Made by a program: the position numbers and the translations under genes. From Echinometra lucunter (taxonomy: Eukaryota > Echinodermata > Echinoidea > Camarodonta > Echinometridae), in assembly GCA_029962745.1 (NCBI GenBank), contig CM057165.1, positions 19,038,863-19,102,862 of the forward strand: DNA of 64,000 nucleotides. Direction: 5' to 3'. Under the pieces are notes generated by a model. It was not told the origin of the DNA, searched no databases, and was given only the letters and a program-made list of their open reading frames with translations. This document shows, piece by piece, positions 1 to 10,799 of this stretch. The stretch's first letter is position 1. Every line of letters starts with the position of its first letter.

Positions 1-1062
1 CGCCATTATTAATTAGGCCTATGCTTGAACAAAAAAAAAAACACGTTATTTTTATGTTATTGTTTGTTTGGGGGTTGTGTTTTGTTGTGTTTTAGGTTTT
101 TTCTTTTTGTTTTGTTTTGTTTTGGGGGTTGTTTGTTTTTTTTTTCTCTCTCTCTCTCTCTATTTATTGATTTAGATATACAGTTTTATAGCCCCTCCGT
201 TGATAACGCCCTGCCTCCCCTTTCGCGTAATAGAGTAGCCCTCTTAGTAACCACCCAAGCCAAACGATTCAATTAATTTCAGAGCCGCTAGCTGTCTGCT
301 GTCACCCAGTATTGGTCTGCTCGAAGCATGCAAGCATAGAGTAATGAAACTAAAAGTCTAAGCTGTAGGTACAGAGTACAGAGTTCTTTATTATTGTTAA
401 TGCATTTTGTCAATAACCGTACACTGTGAGTTCTTTACCATAGCTACAGCAAGACATGGGAATAGTACAGTGTGACATGCTTGCAAATGCACAGGAAGAC
501 AGTTTATTCATTAATTGCTTCTCAATTTAGATTCTGTGAGTACTTACAACCAGACAGGCGCCATTTATCAAGTTTGACAAGCAGCAAATATCCCACCAGG
601 TATATATACAGTATATACATCTTGACTTCATGCTAGAGAGATCGAGGCAAGCATGTACAGGCCAACTAATTTATATTACAGACCAACTAGCTCCGTAAGT
701 GTGGGAAGAGTTATAATATGTTTCCATCGGTTTTATATTGTATAGGCCTACAGACTTATAACCAACATGACATCCTCCTCTGAGTTCTAAAGAGAATGAT
801 TTTTTTTTCAGTTGTTTATCAACAACTTTTTATTGACTGGGAAATTGTGAGATATGCTATACAGGATTTTCATAACGTCAACGAAGAATGCCTTATTATT
901 GGTGGCAACGTGAGAAGGTATTAAGCTACTGCGATGTGTACTATATTTCTCTCAAAGCACCCTCCGATCCGGTCCTCACGTAATGAAATAATTTACATTG
1001 TTTTCTTCTTCTTCTTCTTCTTCTTATTATTATTATTATTCTACCACTACTACTACTACCTT

Positions 1063-1094
<32 letters not shown>

Positions 1095-1218
1095 TACTAC
1101 TACTACTACTACTACTACTACTAGTACTACTACTACTACTACTACTACTACTCCTACTACTACTACTACTACTACTTTTTTCTTCCTCTTTTTGTTTTTC
1201 TTCTTCTTCTTCTTCTTC

Positions 1219-1276
<58 letters not shown>

Positions 1277-1780
1277 CATTATTACAGTGATGATGATGAT
1301 GATGATGACGAAGAGGATGATGATTATTATTATTATTATCATCATCATCATCGTCGTCGTCGTCATTATCATCATCATCATCAATATTTTTCTTTATATT
1401 CATTTCGGTTACTTTATTTTCCTCCTTTCATCCTGCGCATTCTCGCAGATCCAGTATAAGATCCTTGGTCAAAGCTTATACTGTATCTATTCCAATCCCA
1501 TTTCTAAACCGATCATAATTTGCCGTTGCAGATCTGTGACTACCTATAACTATACAAGAGAGCTGACATTCTGTTGCCTGTGTCTTTCAAAAATGGCATC
1601 ATTATTTCGAAGACATCTCCTCAATCCGACGTAAAGATGATGCACTCAACTTTAAAAAAAAGATACTGCTAATATCGTGCAAAGCCTAATTCGAAACAAC
1701 AGCAAAACAAATCTCTTTTTTTTTTAGAGAAAGATATGAAACTGAACTCTGAGAATCCATTAAAACTGCAAAGCACCTTG
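1..1780. other. upstream flank of the PIP5KL1-like gene, no gene seen
   Basis: I see no conserved coding exon here. The stretch holds T-rich low-complexity sequence near 20-160 and a compound triplet microsatellite at about 1004-1390. All long open frames across it are translations of the microsatellite. The in-frame TAG at 1781-1783 closes the reading frame just upstream of the first recognised coding exon. The promoter and any 5' untranslated exon probably lie here but cannot be pinpointed. Confidence 0.6.
1004..1395. repeat. compound triplet microsatellite (TTC/TTA/CTA/ATT/GAT)
   Basis: Blocks of TTC, TTA, CTA, ATT, GAT and CAT triplets follow each other with few interruptions. The overlapping homopolymeric open frames on both strands are artefacts of this array. 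Confidence 0.9.
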
Positions 1781-1840
1781 TAGTGTCAAGAAGTGAACGG
1801 TCTAGCCAAAACGGCAGTCGTAACGAGCGTTACACCACAG

Positions 1841-2092
1841 ATGAAAATAATGGAAGGGCCCGCTGATGACGATCACGGTGCCCATGAGAAATCTTCCCCG
1901 ACATCATCACAGAGTTCGTCGTCGAGGAAGTACTCTAGGGGCTTCAAGCAGTTCGTGAGCGATGTCCGTGTTAAGATGAAACTTCGAGGGCTAGAAGAGA
2001 TCAATGATGATCACTATCTTCATAGCATGGCATCGGCTATCAAGATGGGGTTGCAAGCTACCCGCAAGGATCCCCAACTCGAAGTGGATAAG
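1841..2092 (+). CDS. PIP5KL1: PIP5KL1-like exon 1 (start)
   Basis: 84 codons, ending phase 0 at AAG|gtaggt. It carries a Ser-rich N-terminus and then the PIPK start helix (SAIKMGLQ). The open frame extends back to codon GTG 1793 below a TAG at 1781, but no ATG lies between, so initiation at 1841 or 1850 is inferred. A further upstream exon spliced in just after 1783 is possible. Confidence 0.75.
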
Positions 2093-5000
2093 GTAGGTCG
2101 AACTTTGCTTTGTTTTTTTATCATCCGAAAATATATGAACACCACTGTTTCTTTACACAACAGCATGCATGGCATCAGTAAGCAAAAAACGACACATAAT
2201 GCCAACAAGAGATTGAAGAATCTTTAAACTGAAAACACGACTCACCCCCCCCCCCCCCCCCCCCCCATCAAATGGTTGGGGATAAAACGAGAGAGGGAAG
2301 GAGAGGCTAGAGAGAAAATGAAAGGGGGAAGAAAGAAAAGAAAGGAAGGTAATGGGCCGGATGGAATGTGAAGCTGGTACGACCCCTCCCATTACCTCTC
2401 CTTACTCCGTGCCATTCTTCTCTCTCACTTCATCCATACAGTGAGACAGCCCCCACACCCCTTCCCTCACTGTAAAGTGCCCCCTCAATAATGGCTGGAC
2501 CCATGTTAAGCCACCAAATAGACGTCTGCTTTTAAATACTTTTATCAAGTTGAAGAAGAGGTTAACTCAGTTTGAGGTGTTTTCTTAGCTGTTTGTTGAG
2601 ACATGCACAGATGTAGGCCTACTACCAACAGGCCAAATCCACAGCTAGGAAAAGTAGTCTGAAAATCTTTATATCTGCAAAATTCGATTGCCATAATTAT
2701 TGTACCCCACACACTAAGAAAAAAAGGTGCAATCTTGCACCCTTCAAATGCAACACTGGGAGCACCTTTGAGGGTGCAAATTTGTACCTTTTACAAGCTT
2801 TTTGCACCTTTAAAGGTGCAATTAGCGGCATTTTGCACCCTAAAGGGTGCAGAGTTGCACCCTTTTAGAAAAGGTGCAAATCTGCACCTTTTTGTACGCA
2901 AAAATCTCTGCACCCTAAAAGGTGCAAAGTTGCCTCTTTTAGGGTGCAAACCGGCATTTCAGGGTGCAAACAAGAACAAAAAGGTGCATTTTTGCACCTT
3001 TTTTCATCCGGGTTGCAAGATTGCACCCAAAAAGGTGCAGCCAGTGTTGCATTTAGGGTGCAATTTTTTCTTAGTGTGCAGCTGCACTTGCTAATATGAT
3101 GGCTTCGTGAATATAGTCGTAAAACTTAACTGCGTTAATTACCTACTCCTTTTATTTACTCCTAAGTTATTGGGTTCTACTCTATGGCAAAGGGAAGAAC
3201 ATTAGTCACAACCCACAAGACTGATACCAGGCTGATAACAACACGATGGCGAAGAATTGATCAGTTTGCTCTCGGTATAAGGAGTCAATATCATGAATAT
3301 CGCCTTGTGACTCGGCACACACAAAGCTCTTGACTTGATTAATAACTCCCATGTCCATGTAATTCCGCACGTTATGGTTGTTCATATCATCTGATCATTA
3401 TCTTCTAATTATAGGAAAGTCTGAAACCTGATGATTATAGCGAGATTGATGAGCATATGATCCCAATGGACAAAACAAATAAGGTACTTTTTAAATGTTT
3501 CCATTATTTTATTTATTCATTTATTTGTGTATTTATATATTTATATTTTTGTTAATTAATTTCTTTCTTTACTTATTCATTCATTTATTTGTTTATTTAT
3601 TTATTTGTTCATTCATTTTTTTTTTTGTAATTCGATAATGAAAGTGCTATGCGCATATATCTTTTTTGCGTCAAAGATCCTACCTTCTCCGTATCTTTCC
3701 TTTTTTTCCTCATAGTATGTCATAAGTAGCTCTAAATCATAAGATTAAACGATATCATAGGACGCGAAAGTCCACATGTAAAATTCTTAGTACTTTCGAT
3801 TTTACAACAGTTGAATTGTTGACATCCACAAACTTAATATCCATCCAGTTGATCCAGGTTTTCTTGCCCATTTTCGTTACCTCTTCGTTCAATTTCCAAA
3901 AATGTGCTTTCAGTTTCGTCTCTGGCCCTGTGGAATGTGCGAATGCTTCTTTCAATTTCGTCTTTGGTCGATCAATTTTGAAACATCGTCATTCAGTTTC
4001 GTGCTTTGTCTCTCATTTTCGTCTATGCAATTCAATTTGTCAGCCACAGTAGCTGGGCACGAAACAGCAAAATCAATTTCGTCTTTTGGATTCATTCAAA
4101 TTCGTTGCCCAGTCTACTGACAGACAACGATCCTGTCACAAGGCAAATAGCTTGTCGGCGGTGCATCACACGAAATTATTTTAAATGATATAAACAATCC
4201 ACACTATTATAACCATCTATGTATTTTTTCAAAGAAGAGAAGCAAAAATCAAATTAAATCACGAGATACAAAAATGTTAAACCCTCCATTATACTACTAA
4301 TATAACACTTGAGGAATTCGAATGACAAAACGATGAATTTGCTTGTCCTGTTGAAACGATGACGAAATTGATCCGAGCATTCCTGAATTAGCGGCAGAGA
4401 CGAATAATTTGTAGTGACAATTGACGAATTTGGATGCTGAATTTTTTAATTTGGCCGACCAAAGACGAATATGAACAGGATGAATGCCTTTTTAACGAAA
4501 TTAAACCTAGGACATAAGCGCAGTAAGCTTCTGGGGACGAAAATGAACTGAAAACTGATGAAAATGAATGAAGAGATGACTAAAGAGGGCGGGAAAACCT
4601 ATACTATATACTAATCATAGTCATCATTTCAAATACTTCCTCCTTGACATGATCATGACAATCTTGCCATTCAAAAAAGGAGTGAAAGTTCTGCGTTTGG
4701 AATTAGGAAACCCCGACAGGAAACAGACTGAAAATATAGTCATGCCTATCGCGTGTTATTTTTAAGATGAAGATTCCTTTAATTCATCAATAATTGTATT
4801 AACGCCTCAATTTTTTTTTTCAAATCAACCAGGAAGCAGTATTTAAAAGTTACGCACCAAATGTCTTCCAAAGTCTCCGCAGTATGTTGAACATCTCATC
4901 CCAAGATTATCAAAAACGTCTTGCTAAAGAACCATACCTCCAGTATAAAAGCAACTCAAGAAGCGGACAAATTTTCTTCATGACGTGAGTATAAGGGCCA

Positions 5001-5662
5001 GTAGGTTGATATTTCAAAATATGTGAGGTATAGAGAGGCCTATATTTCTATCTTATAGAATTTAAGACTTAATATTGTCTGAAAAAATCCCCCCCCCCAC
5101 ATCATATAAAAATGTTCCACTTAGCCTAACACTCCTAATAATCGGCTATGCATAATAGAGTTTTAAAAAGACAACGGTATATCTTTGGCCTCGCATACAC
5201 CAAAAATTTGCTGAAAAGATTAAAAGTTCTCAGATTAAAATTGCTGGGGGGGGGCTTACCCCCCAAAATTCTTGACAAATTTCATTCAGGTGTCTCTGTT
5301 GCTATTTTGGGGGAGCATACCCTAATTACTTTTTGAGTGTCTTCCCCCCCCCCCCCCCCCGACAAAAAATTGGGGGACGTACCCCATTGTGTTCCCCACC
5401 CCTAAAAATATGGGGGAAGTGTCCCCTGCCCCCCCCCCCCCCCCCCATTGACACTATGCCTCGCATATGATATTCATTGCGAGGCAAATCTTACCAAAAG
5501 AGCCACGTGATATCGATCGTCGGTACTCGATATAAAATTCACGTATTTTCACTGTCAGACACGTTATGGGGGCAACCCCTCCCAGTATACAACCCGACCT
5601 TCCAATCGCATTGCCAAGAAAGTTGGACTGAGAGGGGAGAGATAGCGAGCTATATGAAAAAG

Positions 5663-5695
<33 letters not shown>

Positions 5696-5765
5696 TAGAG
5701 AGAGAATAATAATTGATTTGCTTATTCATAATGTCATGTTTAATTTTATAAGAACGTTATACATA

Positions 5766-5826
<61 letters not shown>

Positions 5827-8800
5827 GTCATGAGCCTCTCTTTCTATCAACTTGCTGTAAATAATAATGGAATTATGTTTATAGAATTATGTATGAATTA
5901 TATGAGAACAGTAATTTTAAAATTGACAAACTGATCCTGAATCAGTGGGAATGTCTGGACTGACATCGATAAAATCTGAAATAAATTGAACCGGATGGAT
6001 TATTAAAAAATGATTCTGGACAATAATATACACTCTCCCTCACAGTCCCTCAATTGAAGACGAACAGCCCCCCCCCCCCCCCCCCATACACACACGCAGA
6101 CACACATCCACGCAAACACTTTACGCCAAAGATTTCTTTGTAGAAGATGACCTTTTCTATAAACTAATTTTTTCAACGTCTATCTAGACGAAAAACGACA
6201 TCTTCATATTTCGTCCAACTTCTCCGACGCTCATTAATCAATCTGCAGTAAAAAGCTTACTTTCTTAAATTTATCGTTCATTTATTTCATTTTCATTTGC
6301 AGTAATGACAAGCGGTACTTTCTGAAGACAGAGACTAATAAAGACGCAAAAGTGCTTCTGCACGTTCTTCCTCAGTATCTCATACATCTGACAAACTATC
6401 CCCACTCGCTCCTGGTGAGAATACATGGGCTCTATTTCATCAAGGTCCCAGGAAAGAAAGGGGTAAGTTCCTATACTGGCGTATCCAGGGGACAAGGGCA
6501 CTTTTACCCTCCCCCGCTCCGTCTTATCAAATTTGCCGTTTTAGTTTGCTTCTCACATATTTCATCATTAAGCAACTGGGAATATGACCCCTCCCCCTCC
6601 CTCTATATAGGCATACACTCTTAGAAGAAAAAGTGGTGCTGATTAGAACCTTTTCTTGTCCAACATTTAGAACTTTTAAAGGTTCTTCAAAGAACCATAA
6701 TACTAGCCTATAAAGGTTCTCTAAAAGGTTCTAAAGGGGTTTTTAGAACCATTATTGGTTGTGCAAGGAACCTTTCGGGGTTCTTGAAGATATGAAGAAC
6801 CCTTTATAAAACCCCTTTTTTCTGGAGGTTCTAAATAAGGGACAAAAAATGTTCTAACTGGCACATTTTTCTAAGATTGTATTCTGTTTGTATTTTTCAC
6901 GTTTCTGAAAAATTGTACCTTCCTCTCCACGATGCATATGTTTTAATTTTTCAATCCATATATACTTATTCATGTTGGCCCAATAAGTATCAAGCTTCTT
7001 AGTCCAAGCGTGCAAAATTGTTAGAGGCGGATTCATTTTAATTACACGAAATGAAAGTTTCGTTTTCAAGGAGTAAAAGTAATTTTGCATCACTGTAAAA
7101 GAACGCGTTTTCGCTGAAATGTCACTTAATAAATATAAAGGAAAATGTTTTCAAATCTATCTAAACTTTTAGCTCACTTCTGACTCTAAATATTCTTAAT
7201 TTTAGTCCACTTACTACTGCATGAATTATCTCATTCCCATAGGCTTAATATATTATACACCACCAGGTTTCAGCTATGGGTTTAAAACTGGTAAAAAAAA
7301 AAATAATAAGAATACATCATTAATTTTTCGAGAGGTTTTCGATGTGAATCTTTCTATCATAATGTTTATTCATCACATGCCATTTATGTCATCGAGAAAT
7401 TCGAAATACAATTTAAAGGAATGATACTTCAATAAAGAAAGTAAATTTCGTAAAGCTATAATTACGTTTATTCAATTATTTCAATCTGTAGTCGTTTTGA
7501 GCAATTAATGATATTACTGATTAATGGTGACCATCGTTACTACCAAACTGTACTGGTCAGATAGCCTTGTAGACTAGATGCTGACTGATTTGTTTATTTT
7601 CTTCACAGAAATTCTTTTCTGTGATGCAGAGTGTATTTCCTCCTGAAGAGAGTAATAATAGGTGAGACTGAAATAACTTTATTCCAAATAATTTTAACGA
7701 TTTGCATTTACATTTATGTCAGTTCAGCAGAAAGAATTTCCAGTTATATGCATGAAATAATCTTGACAATCAACCCACTGGAATAAATTCATTGGTACCA
7801 TACATTGTGAAGATGCATTTTTCTTTGCTGTAGATATTGAGAATAATGGCGTTCTTACCGTAGGAACCTTTTGGTGCATTCCCGTCGAAAAGGGCGATAA
7901 TTATTAAGTTGCTATTGGCATGATTGGAAAGATACAAATAATTTCAAATTAGTATTTTAAGTTAGCATGATCCACTTTTGTCTTTCCTATTCGAAAAGGT
8001 ATGATATCAAAGGTTGTGTCTTGAATCGGTACGTGAAACCGGAGAAGGCAGGAAGCCAGTATGTTACTGTCTTGAAAGATGTCAACTTCGGTGATCAAAA
8101 GCTACGCCTACGTAAGTTGTTATTCATTTCCATCCATTTTTACAGCGGAAATACATGTAACTGAAATATAATGAATTAGGAAAAACAAATTGTAATACGT
8201 AATAACAAAATAATCTGTGTTAAGTGCTAAAAAGAGACAATAACAACATGAATACGCACTGCATGGTGAGTTGGACTTGACCCCTCCCTCTCCTCAGAGA
8301 ATTTTGAAACGCAGGGAAAGCATCACCTAATATTAGGGCAGCGAACAGCTCTATTATACAAATTGGTGCCTTATCTACTGACGAATTTTAAGGCAGGCAG
8401 GTTGTATGAATGGATCATAATACACCAACATGTCTGCTCGATGGCCCTGTGCTTGCTCATGGAATATGGAATGGAATAAAAGGATAAAGTTTGCTGTTCT
8501 AATATAAACATGTTTTATAGAACAGCGTGTTAAATTGTTATGTTAAATTTTGAATTAGTGCAAGGGATACCTCGTGTTGTTTCTCAAAATGCTATCTCTC
8601 GCCCCTCACAGGACATCAAAGGCAGTGGTTTCTCCGTCAGGTCGACTTGGATGTCGAGTTCCTGAAGGGTTTCAACATCATGGACTACAGTCTCCTTGTC
8701 GAACAGCGTGCCCTACACGCTGTCGAGCGAGAGAACGACGGAGAACTGGCTGACTTGGTCATCAGAGTCAGAAAGTGAGTCTGTAGGCCTACTTCCGGTC

Positions 8801-9586
8801 AATACATTTATTCATCTGTCGCTGCTCAGCGTATTTGACAGGGGCTGAATATTATTATTTGAATACAAAAAATAAATGATCTAATGACATCATAAAATTT
8901 ATCACCCCGGTTAATAAAGTTGTGAATGTTTTGGCACTCATTTTATCCATGCCGTATTATCTGCCTAGATGTATAATATCATCCGAATCATGACAGTTGT
9001 TGATTTTTATGTTTGCAGGTCTATTCACGGAGGGAGGACAAAAGCGAAGAGTGATCCTTCCAAAGACCTTCAAAGGCCCTCTTCTATGACAGGCTCGAAT
9101 GCAGAAACACAAGTCATGGAAGACTCCGTCGATCTCCCAGGAACGGTTAGTAGCAACGAAGAACAGGCTATTACTGTCGACATAAGCAACAGAACAGACG
9201 ACAACCACGGACCTGATGTCCAGTACAACACGAATGTGAAAGGCAGTCAAGAGATGTCCCAGGAGCTAGGAGACTTCGAACTGGGGCGTGTCCACAGAGA
9301 CTCTTACAAAACCATGACAGCCGGAGAGGGCGTTTCGCAGCCGGACCCGCTTCAAGAACACAACCAAAGACTACTCCCGAATGTGCATAACGCTATCCAC
9401 GTGGTTGATGGTGACAAAGAGCGTTATTATGTTGGACTGATTGATATTTTGGGGCAGTATACATTGAAGAAGAGGATGGAGACTATGCTGAAGTCCTGTA
9501 TTGCTCCAAGAACACCGTTTTCTTCAGTAAATGCAGCAAAATATGCCAAGCGATTCAAGGATTATGTTACCGCACATACAGAATAG
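1841..9586 (+). CDS. PIP5KL1: PIP5KL1-like phosphatidylinositol phosphate kinase homologue, complete, 8 exons
   Basis: Coding exons are 1841-2092, 3415-3483, 4833-4984, 6303-6462, 7609-7661, 7999-8111, 8612-8774 and 9019-9586. All have GT-AG introns and consistent phases, giving about 509 aa. The protein is a PIPK fold. FKSYAPNVFQSLRSML (about 112-127) matches the family FRTYAP..FR.LR block. YFLKT (Lys about 166) fits the ATP lysine. YDIKGC replaces the usual YDLKGS. IMDYSLL (about 289-295) is the catalytic-loop signature, and YYVGLIDIL (Asp about 463) is the metal-binding IID motif. An acidic, low-complexity linker of about 130 residues separates the last two. Known of the family: mammalian PIP5KL1 has little or no kinase activity of its own and binds type I PIP kinases. 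Assignment to PIP5KL1 rather than a divergent PIP5K1 rests on shortness and motif drift. Start is ATG 1841 or ATG 1850 (better Kozak context). Confidence 0.85.
2245..2266. repeat. poly-C tract in PIP5KL1 intron 1
   Basis: A run of 22 C residues. Similar C runs occur at 5343-5360, 5431-5446, 6068-6085, 47118-47137 and 55394-55420. Their lengths are likely to be unreliable in an assembly. Confidence 0.85.
2711..3077. mobile_element. hairpin MITE built from an iterated GGTGCA motif
   Basis: Left end ACACTAAGAAAAAA and right end TTTTTTCTTAGTGT are inverted. Just inside, TGCAACACTGG (left) mirrors CCAGTGTTGCA (right). The interior is almost entirely AGGTGCAA / TTGCACCT units in both orientations. 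No coding capacity. Target-site duplication is not clear. Confidence 0.85.
3415..3483 (+). CDS. PIP5KL1: PIP5KL1-like exon 2
   Basis: 23 codons between ttatag and gtactt, phase 0 on both sides. Acidic linker residues (DDYSEIDEHMIP) precede the conserved core. Support is from splice sites and frame rather than strong homology. Confidence 0.7.
3770..4590. repeat. inverted array of TTTCGTC / GACGAAA motifs in PIP5KL1 intron 2
   Basis: From about 3890 to 4095 the + strand repeats AATTTCGTC-like units. From about 4330 to 4570 the complement GACGAAAT predominates. It looks like another hairpin element with an iterated motif, but the ends are not resolved. Confidence 0.6.
4833..4984 (+). CDS. PIP5KL1: PIP5KL1-like exon 3
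   Basis: Encodes the conserved FKSYAPNVFQSLRSML block and the glycine-loop region (SNSRSGQIFFMT). It ends phase 2 at ATGAC|gtgagt. Confidence 0.88.
5641..5704. repeat. (AG)n microsatellite
   Basis: AG/GATA dinucleotide array in PIP5KL1 intron 3. Confidence 0.85.
5769..5824. repeat. (AT)n microsatellite
   Basis: More than 25 consecutive AT dinucleotides in PIP5KL1 intron 3. Confidence 0.95.
6303..6462 (+). CDS. PIP5KL1: PIP5KL1-like exon 4
   Basis: Encodes DKRYFLKT (candidate ATP-binding lysine) followed by LLHVLPQYLIHLTNYPHSLL and HGLYFIK. This matches the family stretch FLQKLLPGYY...NP.TLLPKFYGLY. Ends phase 0 at GGG|gtaagt. Confidence 0.9.
6615..6880. mobile_element. hairpin MITE built from an iterated AGGTTCT motif
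   Basis: The left end ACACTCTTAGAAGAAAAAGT pairs with the right end ACATTTTTCTAAGATTGT. The interior is repeated AAAGGTTCT / AGAACCTTT units in both orientations. AT flanks both ends (6613-6614 and 6881-6882), a possible 2-bp target duplication. It lies in PIP5KL1 intron 4. Confidence 0.82.
7609..7661 (+). CDS. PIP5KL1: PIP5KL1-like exon 5
   Basis: Short exon encoding KFFSVMQSVFPPEE, the position of VVMNNLLP in type I kinases. cacag acceptor, |gtgaga donor, phase 2. Confidence 0.85.
7999..8111 (+). CDS. PIP5KL1: PIP5KL1-like exon 6
   Basis: Encodes YDIKGCVLNRYV, the counterpart of the YDLKGSxxxR motif, with Ser changed to Cys. It ends with NFGDQKLRL, phase 1 at |gtaagt. Confidence 0.88.
8612..8774 (+). 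CDS. PIP5KL1: PIP5KL1-like exon 7 (catalytic loop)
   Basis: Encodes FLRQVDLDVEFLKGFNIMDY and then SLLVE. This is the conserved Q...D..FL....IMDYSLL catalytic block. Phase 2 at AGAAA|gtgagt. Confidence 0.92.
9019..9586 (+). CDS. PIP5KL1: PIP5KL1-like terminal exon 8
   Basis: About 188 codons with stop TAG at 9584-9586. The first two thirds are a hydrophilic linker with no recognisable fold. The last 57 residues (KERYYVGLIDILGQY ... YAKRFKDYV) are the typical PIPK C-terminal block. Confidence 0.9.
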
Positions 9587-9955
9587 ACACGGCCGGATTA
9601 TGTTACTACACATAATATTGGTACCCCCTTCTCTCAGATGTCATGTGGACGGGTGGTAGCTGCTGACTAACAATGCGATGATGGGGAAATGTCTGTTCTA
9701 TAAAGACTCTCGCCACATCAGATATGGCCTACGAGCTGGAAGGAGAAAAAAAAAAGCAGTGTGACAGAGAAGCCGAGATACGGGAAACCCTTGATTTTTA
9801 CGAACGATCTCGAATTCTCGTCCCCAATACATGTATTAGTTAACAATCTGAATGAGATAAAGTATTTGGTCTGTTCTTTCGCTGTGGAGATTGACTCGAT
9901 GAGATTCTGGATTCAGAGATAATTTCCAGATTAACTCATAATATTCCGGTGGAAC

Positions 9956-9961
9956 AATAAA
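9956..9961 (+). promoter_or_regulatory. candidate polyadenylation signal of the PIP5KL1-like gene
   Basis: An exact AATAAA lies about 370 bp after the stop codon, in an otherwise featureless AT-rich 3' region. No cleavage site was verified. Confidence 0.45.
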
Positions 9962-10165
9962 TTCATGAATCCTTTGGAACTGAACATCCATTTTCCTTCA
10001 AGACAACTTTTGATAGTCATCTCATGGTTTGAAGTTATTTCTTCTCATATTTCATGGTGTTTTTCTGACTACTGGAACTGCATGAATTGCGGAACTTGTA
10101 TATTGTTGGTGTGACAGTATCTTTCTCTTCTTCCTCCCAATGAACATGATTGTGCTCAAATTTAA

Positions 10166-10795
10166 AGACATTGGTTAACATTGTTATGATTTTAAAAAAT
10201 CTTGTTTTGTTACTTGAAAATGGGATAAACATAAGGGTTATAGTGTAAAAATACCAGTCTGAAAGTTTCAAAGTATAGTATCCACAGGAAGTATTTTTAA
10301 ATATCAAAAATGTGAGCCAATGTTTGAAAAAACACAGAATAGACATAAGGGGCCCGTTGCATAAAACTTTTGCCGGAGTTTTTTATGGCAAAATTTGAGG
10401 AAACTATGGCAAAAAAAAAATTGCCATAGTTTTCATTACATAAAAATTTGCCAGACTTTTTTTTGCCAGAAAAAAAGTCTGGCAAAAGTTTTATGCAACA
10501 GGCCCAAGGAGTGCGCATGCGCGTATGACTCACCTTACCGTACTGTGTGTATTGGCGTATCACGCGGCGGGAGGCACATAACGGCATTTTCAAATTCAAG
10601 CAAAGTGGTCCTCTTAAAGATTGTCTCGTGAGACGAAGGATAATGAAATCGCCGTTTGCGTATAACTTACACTTTTTCATTCCAAATTATGGTTGGTTTC
10701 AGGGTTTTTGAGTACAAATACAAGTACTTATACACATGTTTCATCTTAGTTTGAGAATTTTTTAAATCAGCTACTCACAAAGTTAGCCAATGCCT
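10166..10795. mobile_element. TTAA-flanked MITE, family A copy 1 (carries a nested insertion)
   Basis: Terminal repeats AGACATTGGTTAAC and GTTAGCCAATGCCT are inverted. They are flanked by exact TTAA on both sides (10162-10165, 10796-10799), as in piggyBac/Kolobok-type elements. It is the same element as 34614-35073 in opposite orientation, apart from a 156-bp insertion at 10350. The similar peptides readable from both copies on one strand reflect DNA relatedness, not a gene. Confidence 0.88.
10350..10505. mobile_element. GGGCCCGTTGC-type MITE nested in family A element
   Basis: Inverted ends GGGCCCGTTGCATAAAACTT and AAGTTTTATGCAACAGGCCC. The empty site in the other family A copy (34.6-35.1 kb) shows that the insertion duplicated AAG (10347-10349 and 10506-10508). 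The interior is TTTTGCC/GGCAAAA units. Confidence 0.88.
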
Positions 10796-10799
10796 TTAA

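Noticed and set aside
998..1459. Long open frames of poly-Ser/Tyr/Leu and similar runs (also near 46051-46398, 47479-47898, 63562-63945)
   Set aside because: They are translations of triplet microsatellites, open on both strands, without splice sites or conserved composition.
1793..1840. Start of the PIP5KL1-like protein at codon 1793
   Set aside because: The codon is GTG; a nuclear animal gene is expected to use ATG, and the first in-frame ATG is 1841.
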